Assembly (NCBI GenBank): GCA_947626545.1
Contig: CANQSS010000024.1
Location: 1 to 34,669, forward strand
Origin: an uncultured Akkermansia sp.
Lineage (GTDB): Bacteria; Verrucomicrobiota; Verrucomicrobiia; Verrucomicrobiales; Akkermansiaceae
Direction: 5' to 3'
Length of the DNA stretch: 34,669 nt
A model generated the notes under the pieces. It worked only from the letters and a program-made list of their open reading frames with translations. It searched no databases and had not been told where the DNA came from. This document shows positions 28,259-34,669 of this stretch, one piece after another. Every line of letters starts with the position of its first letter. Within the stretch, counting starts at the first letter, position 1. Both the position numbers and the translations under genes were made by a program.

Positions 28259-29314
28259 TTAGAGCTCCGAATCATAATCTGACGTTGTGCCGGTGGATTT
28301 CGATGTAGAAGTCGAGGAATCGCTCTTGCCTGAGCTCTTACTGCCGGACGAGGAAGAGGATGAAGAATCCCCGGTGCTGCCCTCCTCGGAATCCATCGCG
28401 GAGGACGTTCCCTTGGAAGCCGGACCAAATGCGGGCTTCACGCGCGGGTAGTAGTTGCCGCTGTAGAACATGGCGTAAGGAGTCTCAGCGATGGAGCAAA
28501 TATCCACATCCGGTTCATCGAATTTGGTGCGTCTGCTTGGTTTCCACCACGGAGCGGTAGAAACTTTGCTTGCAAGGTCCTTGTCGAAAATCTTAGAGTT
28601 GCGAGTCTCGCCCGGAGTCAGCTTAGGCGCCGTAGAAGAGGTGAAATCACTGCAAGGTTCGCCATTGATGGTGGCGACAACGGCGTAGCCGACGAGCAGC
28701 TTACTGATAGGCGGATCCGACGCAACACCGTAACTGTCGGTCAACATACAGGCCGTAGAGCGAGGGATAAACAATGCAACGTTAAAGGCCGCCTCACTCA
28801 GGTCGAGACCGCTCTCCTTAAGCGGAACCGGGTTCATTGGAATATCTGCATAGGTGATCTCTTTCTTCAGCATGTAGTACTTGGGGGACTCGGACTGCGA
28901 TGAATTCAATTTTTCTTTGTCCAAAACCTTTTTCGGCTTCTTGAAAAGCAGGTGTGCTGTCACCTGCAGCTCCCGGACGTAGCGCGCGGGCGCAAGCTTC
29001 CTGTTCACGTTACGTCCCGACGCGTATACTTTGACAGGTATGTTCACCATGTACCACATGGCCGTCTTATCCTTAACCTGATCCATGCCTGATTGCGGAT
29101 CGAGCTTGGCATCCTTAAACCCAAGCTCCTCCACCCCTGCTATACCCTCCGCCCCTCGCAAGGGCGTGACTTTCAATGTTGTCGCTTTCTGCAAGTTCAG
29201 AGAAAAAGCTACCTGATTCGCTGTTTTCGCCCAGTCCGATTCAGCAGTATACGCCCTCGGCGAAATTGCCAAGAGCATGGCTCCAAAAAGCAGAAGGAGA
29301 GATTTCATTTTCAT
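28259..29314 (-). CDS. Amuc_1102-like secreted protein, first gene of the pilus-like operon
   Basis: 351 residues from ATG 29314. An in-frame ATG at 29350 would fall upstream of the predicted transcription start and would add 12 polar residues before the signal peptide, so it is rejected; ATG 29308 is the other option. Signal peptide about 1-24 (SLLLLFGAMLLAISPRAYTA). The body is predicted beta-rich, and the C-terminal 50 residues are a Ser/Gly/Lys/Thr-rich disordered tail (SSSSSSGSKSSGKSDSSTST). By position this is the counterpart of Amuc_1102, which has been reported to have an immunoglobulin-like fold related to archaeal pilins; it could be a surface filament or adhesin component. No prepilin peptidase site is seen. 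Confidence 0.78.
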   Translation of the reverse strand: MKMKSLLLLFGAMLLAISPRAYTAESDWAKTANQVAFSLNLQKATTLKVTPLRGAEGIAGVEELGFKDAKLDPQSGMDQVKDKTAMWYMVNIPVKVYASGRNVNRKLAPARYVRELQVTAHLLFKKPKKVLDKEKLNSSQSESPKYYMLKKEITYADIPMNPVPLKESGLDLSEAAFNVALFIPRSTACMLTDSYGVASDPPISKLLVGYAVVATINGEPCSDFTSSTAPKLTPGETRNSKIFDKDLASKVSTAPWWKPSRRTKFDEPDVDICSIAETPYAMFYSGNYYPRVKPAFGPASKGTSSAMDSEEGSTGDSSSSSSSGSKSSGKSDSSTSTSKSTGTTSDYDSEL

Positions 29315-29341
29315 AGCCACAAGACGAGTGTTCGCTTTATC

Positions 29342-29370
29342 TATATACACCCCAGCAAGCCTCTTGGCGA
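29342..29370 (-). promoter_or_regulatory. Candidate promoter of the pilus-like operon
   Basis: Minus strand TCGCCA (29370-29365), 17-nt spacer, TATATA (29347-29342). Both boxes match 4 of 6. A very A/T-rich stretch (29380-29415) lies just upstream and could act as an UP element. Predicted start near 29335. Confidence 0.35.
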
Positions 29371-29439
29371 GAAAAATCTTACATTATTTCGCTTTTTTTT
29401 ATATTTTTTGTCTCCCAACCAGCGGTTCAAAGGCATCGG

Positions 29440-29690
29440 AAATGCGTTTGTCATCGACGATTTAGACGGGGGCTGCCCATGTACGATGTACGAGGTACGA
29501 TGTACGATTTAGAAATGTGGCGAGCCTCCGGCTCGCGAAACTGCGAAGCGTAAGCGAAGGGGGAGGGTGAAGCATGACGGGTGGTTAGTTCGAAAGGCTC
29601 GCGAATCATGCCAAGCTGCGTCCCCGGCTTCGCTAAATCGTACATCGAAAATCGTACATAGGCAAACGCATTTTCTAATGCGTTTGCCTC
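29440..29690 (+). repeat. Modular intergenic repeat, copy R6
   Basis: Between the divergent pilus operon and lgt. Left border CATGTACGATGTACGAGGTA (from 29479) with GTACGAT units to 29510; arm GCGAGCCTCCGGCTCGC (29520-29536); core variant GTGGTTAGTTCGAAAGG (29581-29597); right border AAATCGTACATCG...ATCGTACATA (about 29635-29660); terminal hairpin AGGCAAACGCATT/AATGCGTTTGCCT (29660-29689, 13-bp stem, loop TTCT). Interior matches 21050-21165 in inverted orientation. Confidence 0.82.
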
Positions 29691-29701
29691 GTACTCCGGG
29701 C

Positions 29702-29730
29702 TTGTGCGCACGCCTGTTTTGTGCTATAAA
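29702..29730 (+). promoter_or_regulatory. Promoter of lgt, near-leaderless
   Basis: TTGTGC (29702-29707), 17-nt spacer, TATAAA (29725-29730) preceded by TGC (extended -10). Eleven nt separate the -10 box from ATG 29742, so the leader should be about 4-5 nt. Confidence 0.5.
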
Positions 29731-29741
29731 ACGAACCGTCT

Positions 29742-30731
29742 ATGAATCCGTTGCTCGCAATTTATATCCACCATCTCGACCCCATTATCGTCAAGCTGCC
29801 TATTGAACATTTGGCGCTCAGATGGTATGGTTTGGCTTACGTGGCGGGCTTTGTGCTGGGCTACTGGGTGCTCCTGCAACTTTCCAAGCGCCATCTGTAC
29901 TGCGTAGAACCTCAAAAGCTCGGCGACTTTATCACGCTGGTGTGTCTTGTCGGGGTCATCATGGGCGGGAGGCTCGGAGAATTCTTTTTTTACTGGCTTC
30001 CGGCGCGCGGGCTGCAAGGGTTGTGCGACGATCCGCTCTGGGTTCTGCGCGTATGGGAAGGAGGCATGGCATCTCACGGCGGTATTGCAGCTGTGCTGCT
30101 GGTAGCGATCATCTATGCCTGGCGACGCCACCTCTCAATCCCCGGTGTTTGCGATGGGCTTGCTATTGTGTGCCCCATCGGACTCTTCTTTGGACGTGTG
30201 GCAAACTTCATCAACGGGGAACTCTACGGTCGCCCCTGTTCACCGGACAATCCCCTGGCCATGAAGTTTCCTCTGGAGTACTTGGAATTCCCGGAACCCT
30301 TACGGCGCTCGGCTGACGCCGCCATGAGTCAAGCAGCCGGCATCCCGGTGAATGGATGGGGAAATTTCGATTTCATTGCAGATCTTTGCCGCAACAATGA
30401 TGTCGCGCGTGAAGCTCTCGGGCGCTTTCTCACGCCGCGCTTCCCTTCTCAACTGTTCGAAGCATTCGGCGAGGGACTCATCATTTTTGCCGTACTCATC
30501 ACATTGCGTCTCGTCTGGAAAAAGGCTCCGGACGGCATTTTCAGCGCTCTATTCTGCTTTCTGTATGCTGCTGCGCGGATCTCGGCGGAGTGCTTCAAGG
30601 AACCGGATGCCCCGATGTGGGGCAGCATCACCCGTGGTCAATATCTTTCTTTTGCTGTGATTGCTCTGGGTGCAGCATTCCTCGCCATTGCACTCTGTTC
30701 CAAGTGCAGCGAACCAAGGCAAACGCGTTAG
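29742..30731 (+). CDS. lgt: Prolipoprotein diacylglyceryl transferase
   Basis: 329 residues with about seven membrane helices. It transfers diacylglycerol from phosphatidylglycerol to the lipobox cysteine of lipoproteins in the inner membrane. Signature GRVANFINGELYGR (about 148-161), WEGGMASHGG with the catalytic-region His, and FPSQLFEAFGEG are all present. It is longer than many Lgt proteins because of a segment of about 45 residues (about 185-230) before RFPSQLFEA. The last codons (AGG CAA ACG CGT TAG) are the left arm of the repeat-family terminal hairpin, so the protein ends RQTR, comparable to QTH in the beta-galactosidase. Monocistronic by context; the next gene-like element has its own promoter. 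Confidence 0.95.
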   Translation: MNPLLAIYIHHLDPIIVKLPIEHLALRWYGLAYVAGFVLGYWVLLQLSKRHLYCVEPQKLGDFITLVCLVGVIMGGRLGEFFFYWLPARGLQGLCDDPLWVLRVWEGGMASHGGIAAVLLVAIIYAWRRHLSIPGVCDGLAIVCPIGLFFGRVANFINGELYGRPCSPDNPLAMKFPLEYLEFPEPLRRSADAAMSQAAGIPVNGWGNFDFIADLCRNNDVAREALGRFLTPRFPSQLFEAFGEGLIIFAVLITLRLVWKKAPDGIFSALFCFLYAAARISAECFKEPDAPMWGSITRGQYLSFAVIALGAAFLAIALCSKCSEPRQTR

Positions 30732-30740
30732 AATTTACGA

Positions 30741-30764
30741 TTTCTTCTATCGTTTTCATATAAT
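30741..30764 (+). promoter_or_regulatory. Promoter with perfect -10 box upstream of structured RNA
   Basis: TATAAT at 30759-30764. The best -35 is TTACGA at 18-nt spacing, which comes from a TTTACGA repeat heptamer just after the lgt stop. Predicted start near 30771. No convincing open frame follows. Confidence 0.5.
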
Positions 30765-30770
30765 GGACGT

Positions 30771-31010
30771 ATCTATTTATTTTATCTCACACGGTTACGG
30801 GCCTGGGAATTTCTTCTTGCCCTATCAACCATACGAGTCTTTTGCGGAGCCGCCGCTTGGGCGGGGCACATGGCGCTCTGACATCGTAGCGGGGCTTTCT
30901 CCCTAATCGATTTCCGAGCCTCCCATGTCCCGGGGATAGAGGTTCTAGACGGCTTCTATCCCTTCTTCCGCAACTGCGCTTATTCTATCGCAGTCCCCCC
31001 TATTTTAACA
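30771..31010 (+). ncRNA. Candidate structured non-coding RNA (6S-like architecture, unassigned)
   Basis: Lies between lgt and the repeat at 31021, behind a perfect TATAAT, with no coding potential. Long-range pairings seen by eye: TTGCGGA (30842-30848) with TCCGCAA (30967-30973); GGG-C-ACATGG (30864-30873, one bulged C) with CCATGTCCC (30923-30931); GCTC (30875-30878) with GAGC (30916-30919); ATCG (30883-30886) with CGAT (30908-30911); GGG with CCC closing an apical loop at about 30891-30903. The 3' side of the open middle holds a separate hairpin GGGATAGA/TCTATCCC (30933-30962). A further hairpin CTGCG/CGCAG (30974-30993) precedes CCCCCCTATTTT. An elongated rod with a central bubble and a 3'-side hairpin recalls 6S RNA, but I cannot match conserved 6S sequence. 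End points are approximate. Confidence 0.45.
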
Positions 31011-31020
31011 CCTCAAATTA

Positions 31021-31452
31021 ACCGTTTACGATTTACGATTTGGAGAGTTCGCGCGCCTACGTCGCGGAGGAGCGGAGCAGAAGCGAGAGGGACGTGATGG
31101 AACTGTGAGCGGGGGTAGCTAGAAAGGGGCGTGAATCGCAAAGCTGACGCAGCGGCAGTGGTTACTACTGTGGTTTTCATATTCGGAAATAAGCGTAATG
31201 GTACGATGTACGACGTACGATTTGGGAGCATCGTACATAGGCGCCGCTAGGCGCCCCCCGCCCCTTTGTAACTACGTCCGATCACGGCTTTACGAATATG
31301 CGTCCGCATTTGCTTTGCAGTTCCCGCAGCTCCGCTGCGCATTATTTGCAAATCGTAAATCGTAAATCGTAAATCGTAAATTATGAATGTATTATGCTAC
31401 ATTACACACCGATGACTGCGTATTGGGGCTGCTTTTTCTCGGGCCGAATGTG
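31021..31452 (+). repeat. Compound modular repeat, copy R7
   Basis: Begins with ATTTACG units at about 31025, then arm, core GGTAGCTAGAAAGGGGCG (31114-31131), converging heptamers at about 31200-31245 (GTACGATGTACGACGTACGA), hairpin GGCGCCGCTAGGCGCC, a second core in reverse (CCCCTTTGTAACTACGTCCG), arm CGCAGCTCCGCTGCG and four AAATCGT units (31350-31381). A decayed end module follows to 31452. Up to 31380 it is the inverted partner of 34168-34530, with about twenty differences by eye. Confidence 0.85.
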
Positions 31453-31493
31453 GCGCCTTTCTGAAAAATTTTGTCACATGTTCACATTTTGTC

Positions 31494-31522
31494 TTGTCAA
31501 ATCGCTTCTTCGCGTGTATCAT
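31494..31522 (+). promoter_or_regulatory. Promoter of the tRNA-Phe/tRNA-Pro pair
   Basis: TTGTCA (31494-31499), 17-nt spacer, TATCAT (31517-31522); each matches 5 of 6. Predicted start near 31529, about 30 nt before tRNA-Phe. Confidence 0.65.
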
Positions 31523-31560
31523 TCGCCTGCGATCACTTTCCCTCTTGGGAGTGCTTCATT

Positions 31561-31633
31561 GGCTCGGTAGCTCAGTTGGCAGAGCAGGGGACTGAAAATC
31601 CCCGTGTCGGCGGTTCGATTCCGTCCCGAGCCA
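31561..31633 (+). tRNA. tRNA-Phe (GAA)
   Basis: Complete cloverleaf: acceptor GGCTCGG/CCGAGCC, D-arm with AGCTCAGTTGGCAGAGC, anticodon stem GGGGA/TCCCC with loop CTGAAAA (anticodon GAA at 31594-31596), T-arm GGCGG-TTCGATT-CCGTC. The 3' CCA is not encoded. Confidence 0.97.
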
Positions 31634-31658
31634 CTTTCTTCTGTGCCCGCAGGGGCAA

Positions 31659-31732
31659 CGGGGCGTAGCTCAGCCTGGTAGAGCGCCAGCTTTGGGAGCT
31701 GGATGTCGTAGGTTCGAATCCTGTCGCCCCGA
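31659..31732 (+). tRNA. tRNA-Pro (TGG)
   Basis: Acceptor CGGGGCG/CGCCCCG, D-arm TAGCTCAGCCTGGTAGAGC, anticodon stem CCAGC/GCTGG with loop TTTGGGA (anticodon TGG at 31693-31695), T-arm AGGTTCGAATCCT. The 3' CCA is not encoded. It lies 25 nt after tRNA-Phe and is probably on the same transcript. Confidence 0.97.
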
Positions 31733-31889
31733 CTGAGGTGAGACCTCGCACGATGCGATTGTTCTCGCGTTTTCCCCCACACGTGTCCCAATAAAATCTT
31801 CTCTGGGCTCATTCAACCCATTCCTCATGCGTTTCCCACAGACAAAGGAAGTAAGCCCGACAAGATGTCAAACGATTGATGATTGAGCA
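31733..31889. other. Intergenic stretch after tRNA-Pro
   Basis: Holds a small hairpin GAGGT/ACCTC (31734-31746) just after the tRNA and a fragment CACACGTGTCCCAATAAAAT (about 31780-31799) that resembles the outer edge of the repeat end module at 9304. No gene is supported. Confidence 0.4.
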
Positions 31890-32104
31890 AAGCCGTGAAA
31901 CCGGCATAGCGTAACAGCAGATGCTTTCTTCCTATCGACGCATCATCATTTCAAGAATTCCGCTACGCACCGGCTCGGCAATCTCGCGCGCAGCGCGCTA
32001 GCATTCAAATCGTAAATCGTAAATCGTAAATGACCAACGGCTTATGCTACATGATGTGCCGTTACCTACCATTGGGGGGTGCTTTTTCTCGGGACGGATG
32101 TGGC
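31890..32104 (-). repeat. Modular intergenic repeat, copy R8
   Basis: Read on the minus strand: end module with TCCCGAGAAAAAGCACCCCC and hairpin AACGGC/GCCGTT, three ATTTACG units, arm GCGCGCTGCGCGC, and GCGTAGCGGAATTCTTGAAA. From about 31895 to 32104 it is the inverted match of 20600-20800 in copy R5. Confidence 0.82.
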
Positions 32105-32118
32105 GGTTGCCTAGGGTT

Positions 32119-32838
32119 TCAGTCTAATTTTTTGGCTTGAAGACGCGCGGCACGGAGTTTTTCCCGTTCATCGTATGCCAGGCGACCGAGTTGAGAGGAG
32201 TCGTCCAAGTCGCGAGCGAGTTCCAGAGCGGCAATAGCTTGAGTGAAAAGGTGTTCAGAAACGGTCGAATGCGCTTTGTTGTATTCGGCAGCGTACAGGC
32301 ACATGAATGACGGATACAGGCAGCGCAGGGCGATGAATTGACGAGCGCCGACAGGAACATTTTCTGACTCCGCGAGGAGACGCAGGTGTTCTAAGGCATG
32401 CTTCTTTTCACGTTCGGGAATGAAGGGTAGGTGTATGCATGCAGTATCGTAATACAAGTCAGCAATTAAAAGACGCCTGGTTGCCAGTTGACCTCGCTGC
32501 GGGTCATCAGCATGTTGGCGAGCCGCGAGCACTCCCTGCGCAGAAAGCCCCCGCAAGGGAAGCGTCGCGTAGCAACCTTGCGCATCCTGCAATACCAAGC
32601 AGGGAATCGTGCGAACTCCCGCGCTGAGGGCAGCGCGCTGCACTTTCAAATCATCCGCAGTTTTGCATGTATTGGGCAGATTTTGGGGCGTGATCTTTGT
32701 GCCGGGTGGCGCAACGTTGACTGCGATCTGCAGAATCGCTTCCACATCCGCTCCCGGTGCGTGATAGAGAATCCAGCTCTCCTCGGCGCCGGAGCTGCAG
32801 ACAATCGCGCAGAGAAGAGCGAACAGAAAGCGCATCAT
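32119..32838 (-). CDS. Secreted protein of unknown function, possible thioredoxin-like fold
   Basis: 239 residues. Signal peptide about 1-18 (MMRFLFALLCAIVCSSGA). Residues 20-105 include WILYHAPGADVEAILQIAV and VRTIPCLVLQDAQGCYA; TIP before a strand resembles the cis-proline loop of thioredoxin-like folds, but no CxxC active site is present. The C-terminal half is helical and repeat-like (FIALRCLYPSFMCLYAAEY, FTQAIAALELARDLDD). Function is unknown. Its ATG overlaps the stop of the KhpB-like gene (ATGA, 32838-32835), so it is translated in concert with that gene. An alternative start is the second Met (32835). Confidence 0.75.
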   Translation of the reverse strand: MMRFLFALLCAIVCSSGAEESWILYHAPGADVEAILQIAVNVAPPGTKITPQNLPNTCKTADDLKVQRAALSAGVRTIPCLVLQDAQGCYATLPLRGLSAQGVLAARQHADDPQRGQLATRRLLIADLYYDTACIHLPFIPEREKKHALEHLRLLAESENVPVGARQFIALRCLYPSFMCLYAAEYNKAHSTVSEHLFTQAIAALELARDLDDSSQLGRLAYDEREKLRAARLQAKKLD

Positions 32839-33305
32839 GCCTCGCGTGAGATGGTGATGCGCTTGTAACGCGCTTCACTCTCCTCCGATTTGGTGACGAT
32901 GCCGGGCATATCCGCCAAGGAAGAATGCACCAGACGGCGGAAGTAGGCATTGAGAGGTTTGAGAGTTTGGGGGCGCCCGGTGGAAAGCACTTGTTCCGCC
33001 TTCTGTCGGGCGGTGGAGACCACGCGCTGCTCCAATTGCTCCCGGTAGTGGTCACAATCCACGCGGATGCGGGGGGCATTTTGGGCGTGCAGCACGGCAA
33101 TGCGGTTCAGCAGGTACTGCAAATCATCCAAGCGGGAGCCACCGTCACCGATGATGAAGCGAGAATCCGGACCGGCAATCATGATGGAGATTTCCTCTGC
33201 GTCGCATTTTTCCGTGGAGATCTCGTGCTCGAATCCTAGGGAACGAAGGATGCTGCCGGCGAAGCCAATAATGATTTCGTTGATTTGCTCAGGTGTTTTG
33301 TCCAT
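32835..33305 (-). CDS. khpB: KhpB/Jag-like KH-R3H RNA-binding protein
   Basis: 156 residues. KH domain about 15-90 with the GxxG-type loop FIIGDGGSRLDDLQYLLN (normally GRxGxTLxALQ), followed by R3H about 105-154 (LSTGRPQTLKPLNAYFRRLV, then EARYKRITIS). It should bind single-stranded RNA in the cytoplasm; KhpB proteins affect cell division and envelope synthesis in Gram-positive bacteria. It lacks the N-terminal Jag-N domain, so it is the short form. Usual neighbours yidC/rnpA are absent; here it lies between a BI-1 membrane protein (23-nt gap) and a secreted protein (ATGA overlap). Confidence 0.88.
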   Translation of the reverse strand: MDKTPEQINEIIIGFAGSILRSLGFEHEISTEKCDAEEISIMIAGPDSRFIIGDGGSRLDDLQYLLNRIAVLHAQNAPRIRVDCDHYREQLEQRVVSTARQKAEQVLSTGRPQTLKPLNAYFRRLVHSSLADMPGIVTKSEESEARYKRITISREA

Positions 33306-33328
33306 GGTGTGGGGTGGTGGTGAGGGTA

Positions 33329-34036
33329 TTATCGGCGGTCTCCCAAAAAACGCAGGAGATAGAGGAAGAGGTTGATGAAATCCAGGTACAGAGACAGCGC
33401 GCCAAGTACTGCGCCTTTGGCGCGACCCTCCTCATCGCGCATGGCAGCCCCTTGCCGGAGGAGCATCTGGGTGTCATAGGCCGTAAGAATGGAGAAAGTC
33501 AGAACCCCCACGATGCTGATGACGATGTCAAAGGTGTCATTCTTCCAAAATACGTTGACAATCAGGCAAATGATCAAACCGATGAGGATCATGAGAAGCG
33601 CCGAGCCAATTGGGCTGAGGTCGCGCTTGGTGCAAGCGCCGTAGAGAGCCATGACTCCAAAGGTGCCGCCTGTGCAGGCAAAGGTGAGCGTCAAGGATTG
33701 CTGCGTGTAGCATGAAAGTATGGGCCCGAGCGTCAACCCCTCCAGAACGGAGAAGGCAATGAGCAGCACACCCAAGGTGCGCGCACTCAATTTTTCGCGT
33801 CCGAAACTCATGACGACCACAATGCCTAAGCCGACGAGACTCAGCAAAAGCCAGTGTGAAACAGCAAAGAGGTAAAGCTCTTGACTGCGCGTGCAAAAGA
33901 TCGCGATTCCGGTGGCAATTAACAGAGAAAATGCCATCCAGCCATATACTTTGTTCATGTAGGCGCGGGCAAACTCGTTACTGAAGCGCGACTTTACCTC
34001 AGCAGGCTTGATTTGGATGACTTCTTGTTCATTCAT
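33329..34036 (-). CDS. Bax inhibitor-1/YccA family membrane protein
   Basis: 235 residues from ATG 34036 (MNEQEVIQIKPAEV), the family-typical soluble start; an in-frame ATG at 34159 lies beyond the promoter and inside a repeat. Seven membrane helices are visible. FARAYMNKVYGWMAFSLL opens the first and LTAYDTQML (family YDTQ motif) lies before the last. The family includes YccA, which modulates FtsH, and YetJ, a pH-sensitive calcium leak channel; the exact role here cannot be told. The -10 box ends 6 nt before the ATG, so translation is probably leaderless. First gene of a three-gene unit with khpB and a secreted protein. Confidence 0.93.
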   Translation of the reverse strand: MNEQEVIQIKPAEVKSRFSNEFARAYMNKVYGWMAFSLLIATGIAIFCTRSQELYLFAVSHWLLLSLVGLGIVVVMSFGREKLSARTLGVLLIAFSVLEGLTLGPILSCYTQQSLTLTFACTGGTFGVMALYGACTKRDLSPIGSALLMILIGLIICLIVNVFWKNDTFDIVISIVGVLTFSILTAYDTQMLLRQGAAMRDEEGRAKGAVLGALSLYLDFINLFLYLLRFLGDRR

Positions 34037-34042
34037 GCCCGC

Positions 34043-34072
34043 ATGATACCATGTGACCAGCTCTTGTGTCAA
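34043..34072 (-). promoter_or_regulatory. Leaderless promoter of the BI-1 unit
   Basis: Minus strand perfect TTGACA (34072-34067), 18-nt spacer, TATCAT (34048-34043, 5 of 6), then only 6 nt before ATG 34036. Confidence 0.65.
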
Positions 34073-34099
34073 GAATACACCAAGCAATTCCGGGGGAAA

Positions 34100-34530
34100 A
34101 CCACATCTGTCGCAAGAAAAAACACCCCCAATGGTAATTAACGGCATATCATGCAGCATAAGCCGTTGGTTATTTACGATTTACGATTTACGATTTGCAA
34201 ATAATGCGCAGCGGAGCTGCGGAAACTGCAAAGCAAATGCGGACGCATATTTGTAAAGCCGTGATCGGACGTAGTTACGAAGGAGCGGAGGGCGCTTGGC
34301 GGCGCCTATGTACGATGCTCCCAAATCGTACGTCGTACATCGTACCATTACGCTTATTTCCGGATACGAAAACCACAATAGTAGCCACTGCCGCTGCGTC
34401 AGCTTTGCGATTCACGCCCCTTTCTAGCTACCCCCGCTCACAGTTCCATCACGTTCCTCTCGCTTCTGCTCCGCTCCCCCGCGCCGTAGGCGCGCGAACT
34501 TCCCAAATCGTAAATCGTAAATCGTAAATC
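34100..34530 (-). repeat. Compound modular repeat, copy R9
   Basis: End module (about 34100-34168), three ATTTACG units (34172-34196), arm CGCAGCGGAGCTGCG (34208-34222), core CGGACGTAGTTACGAAGGAG (34267-34286), heptamers around 34305-34350, second core in reverse (CCCCTTTCTAGCTACCCCC) and three AAATCGT units to 34530. It is the inverted partner of R7. Confidence 0.85.
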
Positions 34531-34669
34531 ACTGGCATCCCATAACGTCGTCGGTGCGATGACGTCATACGCATAATTACGGGGGTTGGCAGGGGGGGAT
34601 TTCTAAAAATAGGGTTTAGGAATTTTGCTCTCCAAGGTCTGAAGCGGTTTCATGCTGTCCCATAATTCT
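34531..34669. other. Window end, no feature recognised
   Basis: 139 bp with a TGACGTCA palindrome (34569-34576 region) and a C/G-poor tail. No gene, repeat module or promoter could be supported; it may be the upstream region of a gene outside the window. Confidence 0.3.

Noticed and set aside
30661..30906. 81-codon frame overlapping the end of lgt
   Set aside because: It starts inside lgt in another frame, has no ribosome site or domain, and overlaps the structured RNA candidate.
31013..31231. Small open frames rich in YD, MYDV and YIV motifs in the repeats (also at 9.4-9.75, 16.7-16.9, 29.5-29.7 and 34.2-34.5 kb)
   Set aside because: A 7-bp tandem unit reads through all three frames without making stops, so these frames are by-products of the heptamer arrays.
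31350..31381. AAATCGT arrays as a possible CRISPR
   Set aside because: The unit is 7 bp with no spacers; no cas gene is nearby.
31519..31812. 97-codon minus-strand frame over the two tRNAs
   Set aside because: It is the antisense of two complete tRNA genes; such frames are common false calls.
34107..34197. End modules as integron attC sites
   Set aside because: They have an ACGGC/GCCGT hairpin, but the flanking sequence does not fit RYYYAAC/GTTRRRY and no integrase or cassette array is present.

Overview
The window looks like chromosome of a mucin-associated Verrucomicrobiota bacterium, most likely an Akkermansia relative (family Akkermansiaceae). The main reason is an intact five-gene block at about 21.3-29.3 kb with the content and order of the Akkermansia muciniphila Amuc_1102-Amuc_1098 pilus-like cluster, including a divergent counterpart of the surface protein Amuc_1100. 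Secreted glycosidases that fit mucin-glycan breakdown support this: GH20 hexosaminidase, GH110 alpha-1,3-galactosidase and a GH2 beta-galactosidase with two CBM32-like domains. No phage, plasmid or transposase gene is visible. The genus assignment is from memory of these families, not from a search.

Layout. 1-9.25 kb (all minus strand, one probable long transcription unit read right to left): two small paralogous secreted proteins, GH110, DUF1015 protein, orphan D12-class adenine methyltransferase, SerA, mannose-1-phosphate guanylyltransferase, RuvX, and the 5' part of a GH20 gene that leaves the window. 9.7-11.8 kb: a sugar-porter MFS protein with an unusual roughly 200-residue periplasmic insert. 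12.3-16.7 kb (plus): GH2 beta-galactosidase. 17-19.5 kb (minus): thiC-aroD, translationally coupled. 19.65-20.5 kb (minus): secreted ankyrin protein. 21.3-29.3 kb (minus): Ig-like protein, PilM/PilN fusion, Amuc_1100-like, Amuc_1099-like and secretin, closed by a strong terminator. 29.7-30.7 kb (plus): lgt. 30.77-31.01 kb: a candidate structured RNA behind a perfect -10 box. 31.5-31.7 kb: tRNA-Phe and tRNA-Pro. 32.1-34.0 kb (minus): BI-1 family membrane protein, KhpB-like RNA-binding protein and a secreted protein.

The most unusual content lies between the genes. Almost every intergenic gap of more than about 100 bp outside operons holds pieces of one modular repeat family. Its parts are 7-bp tandem arrays (ATTTACG)n and (GTACGAT)n, short palindromic arms with 3-nt loops, a core resembling GTGGTTAGAAAGGGGCG, a 90-bp end module with an ACGGC/GCCGT hairpin, and in two copies a chain of consecutive hairpins. 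In that chain the stems change sequence while pairing is kept and the loop TTACAGCCGTC stays constant. Terminal hairpins of the family supply or overlap the stop codons of the beta-galactosidase and aroD genes, and family ends also touch the stops of lgt and the ankyrin gene. Two copies form inverted repeats of about 350 bp around the tRNA/BI-1 segment.

Several promoters lie so close to start codons (-10 box 6-11 nt before ATG for thiC, the BI-1 gene, the MFS gene and lgt) that leaderless or near-leaderless mRNAs are likely. ATGA start/stop overlaps couple several gene pairs. These overlaps, together with the promoter positions, settled most of the start codons given here.
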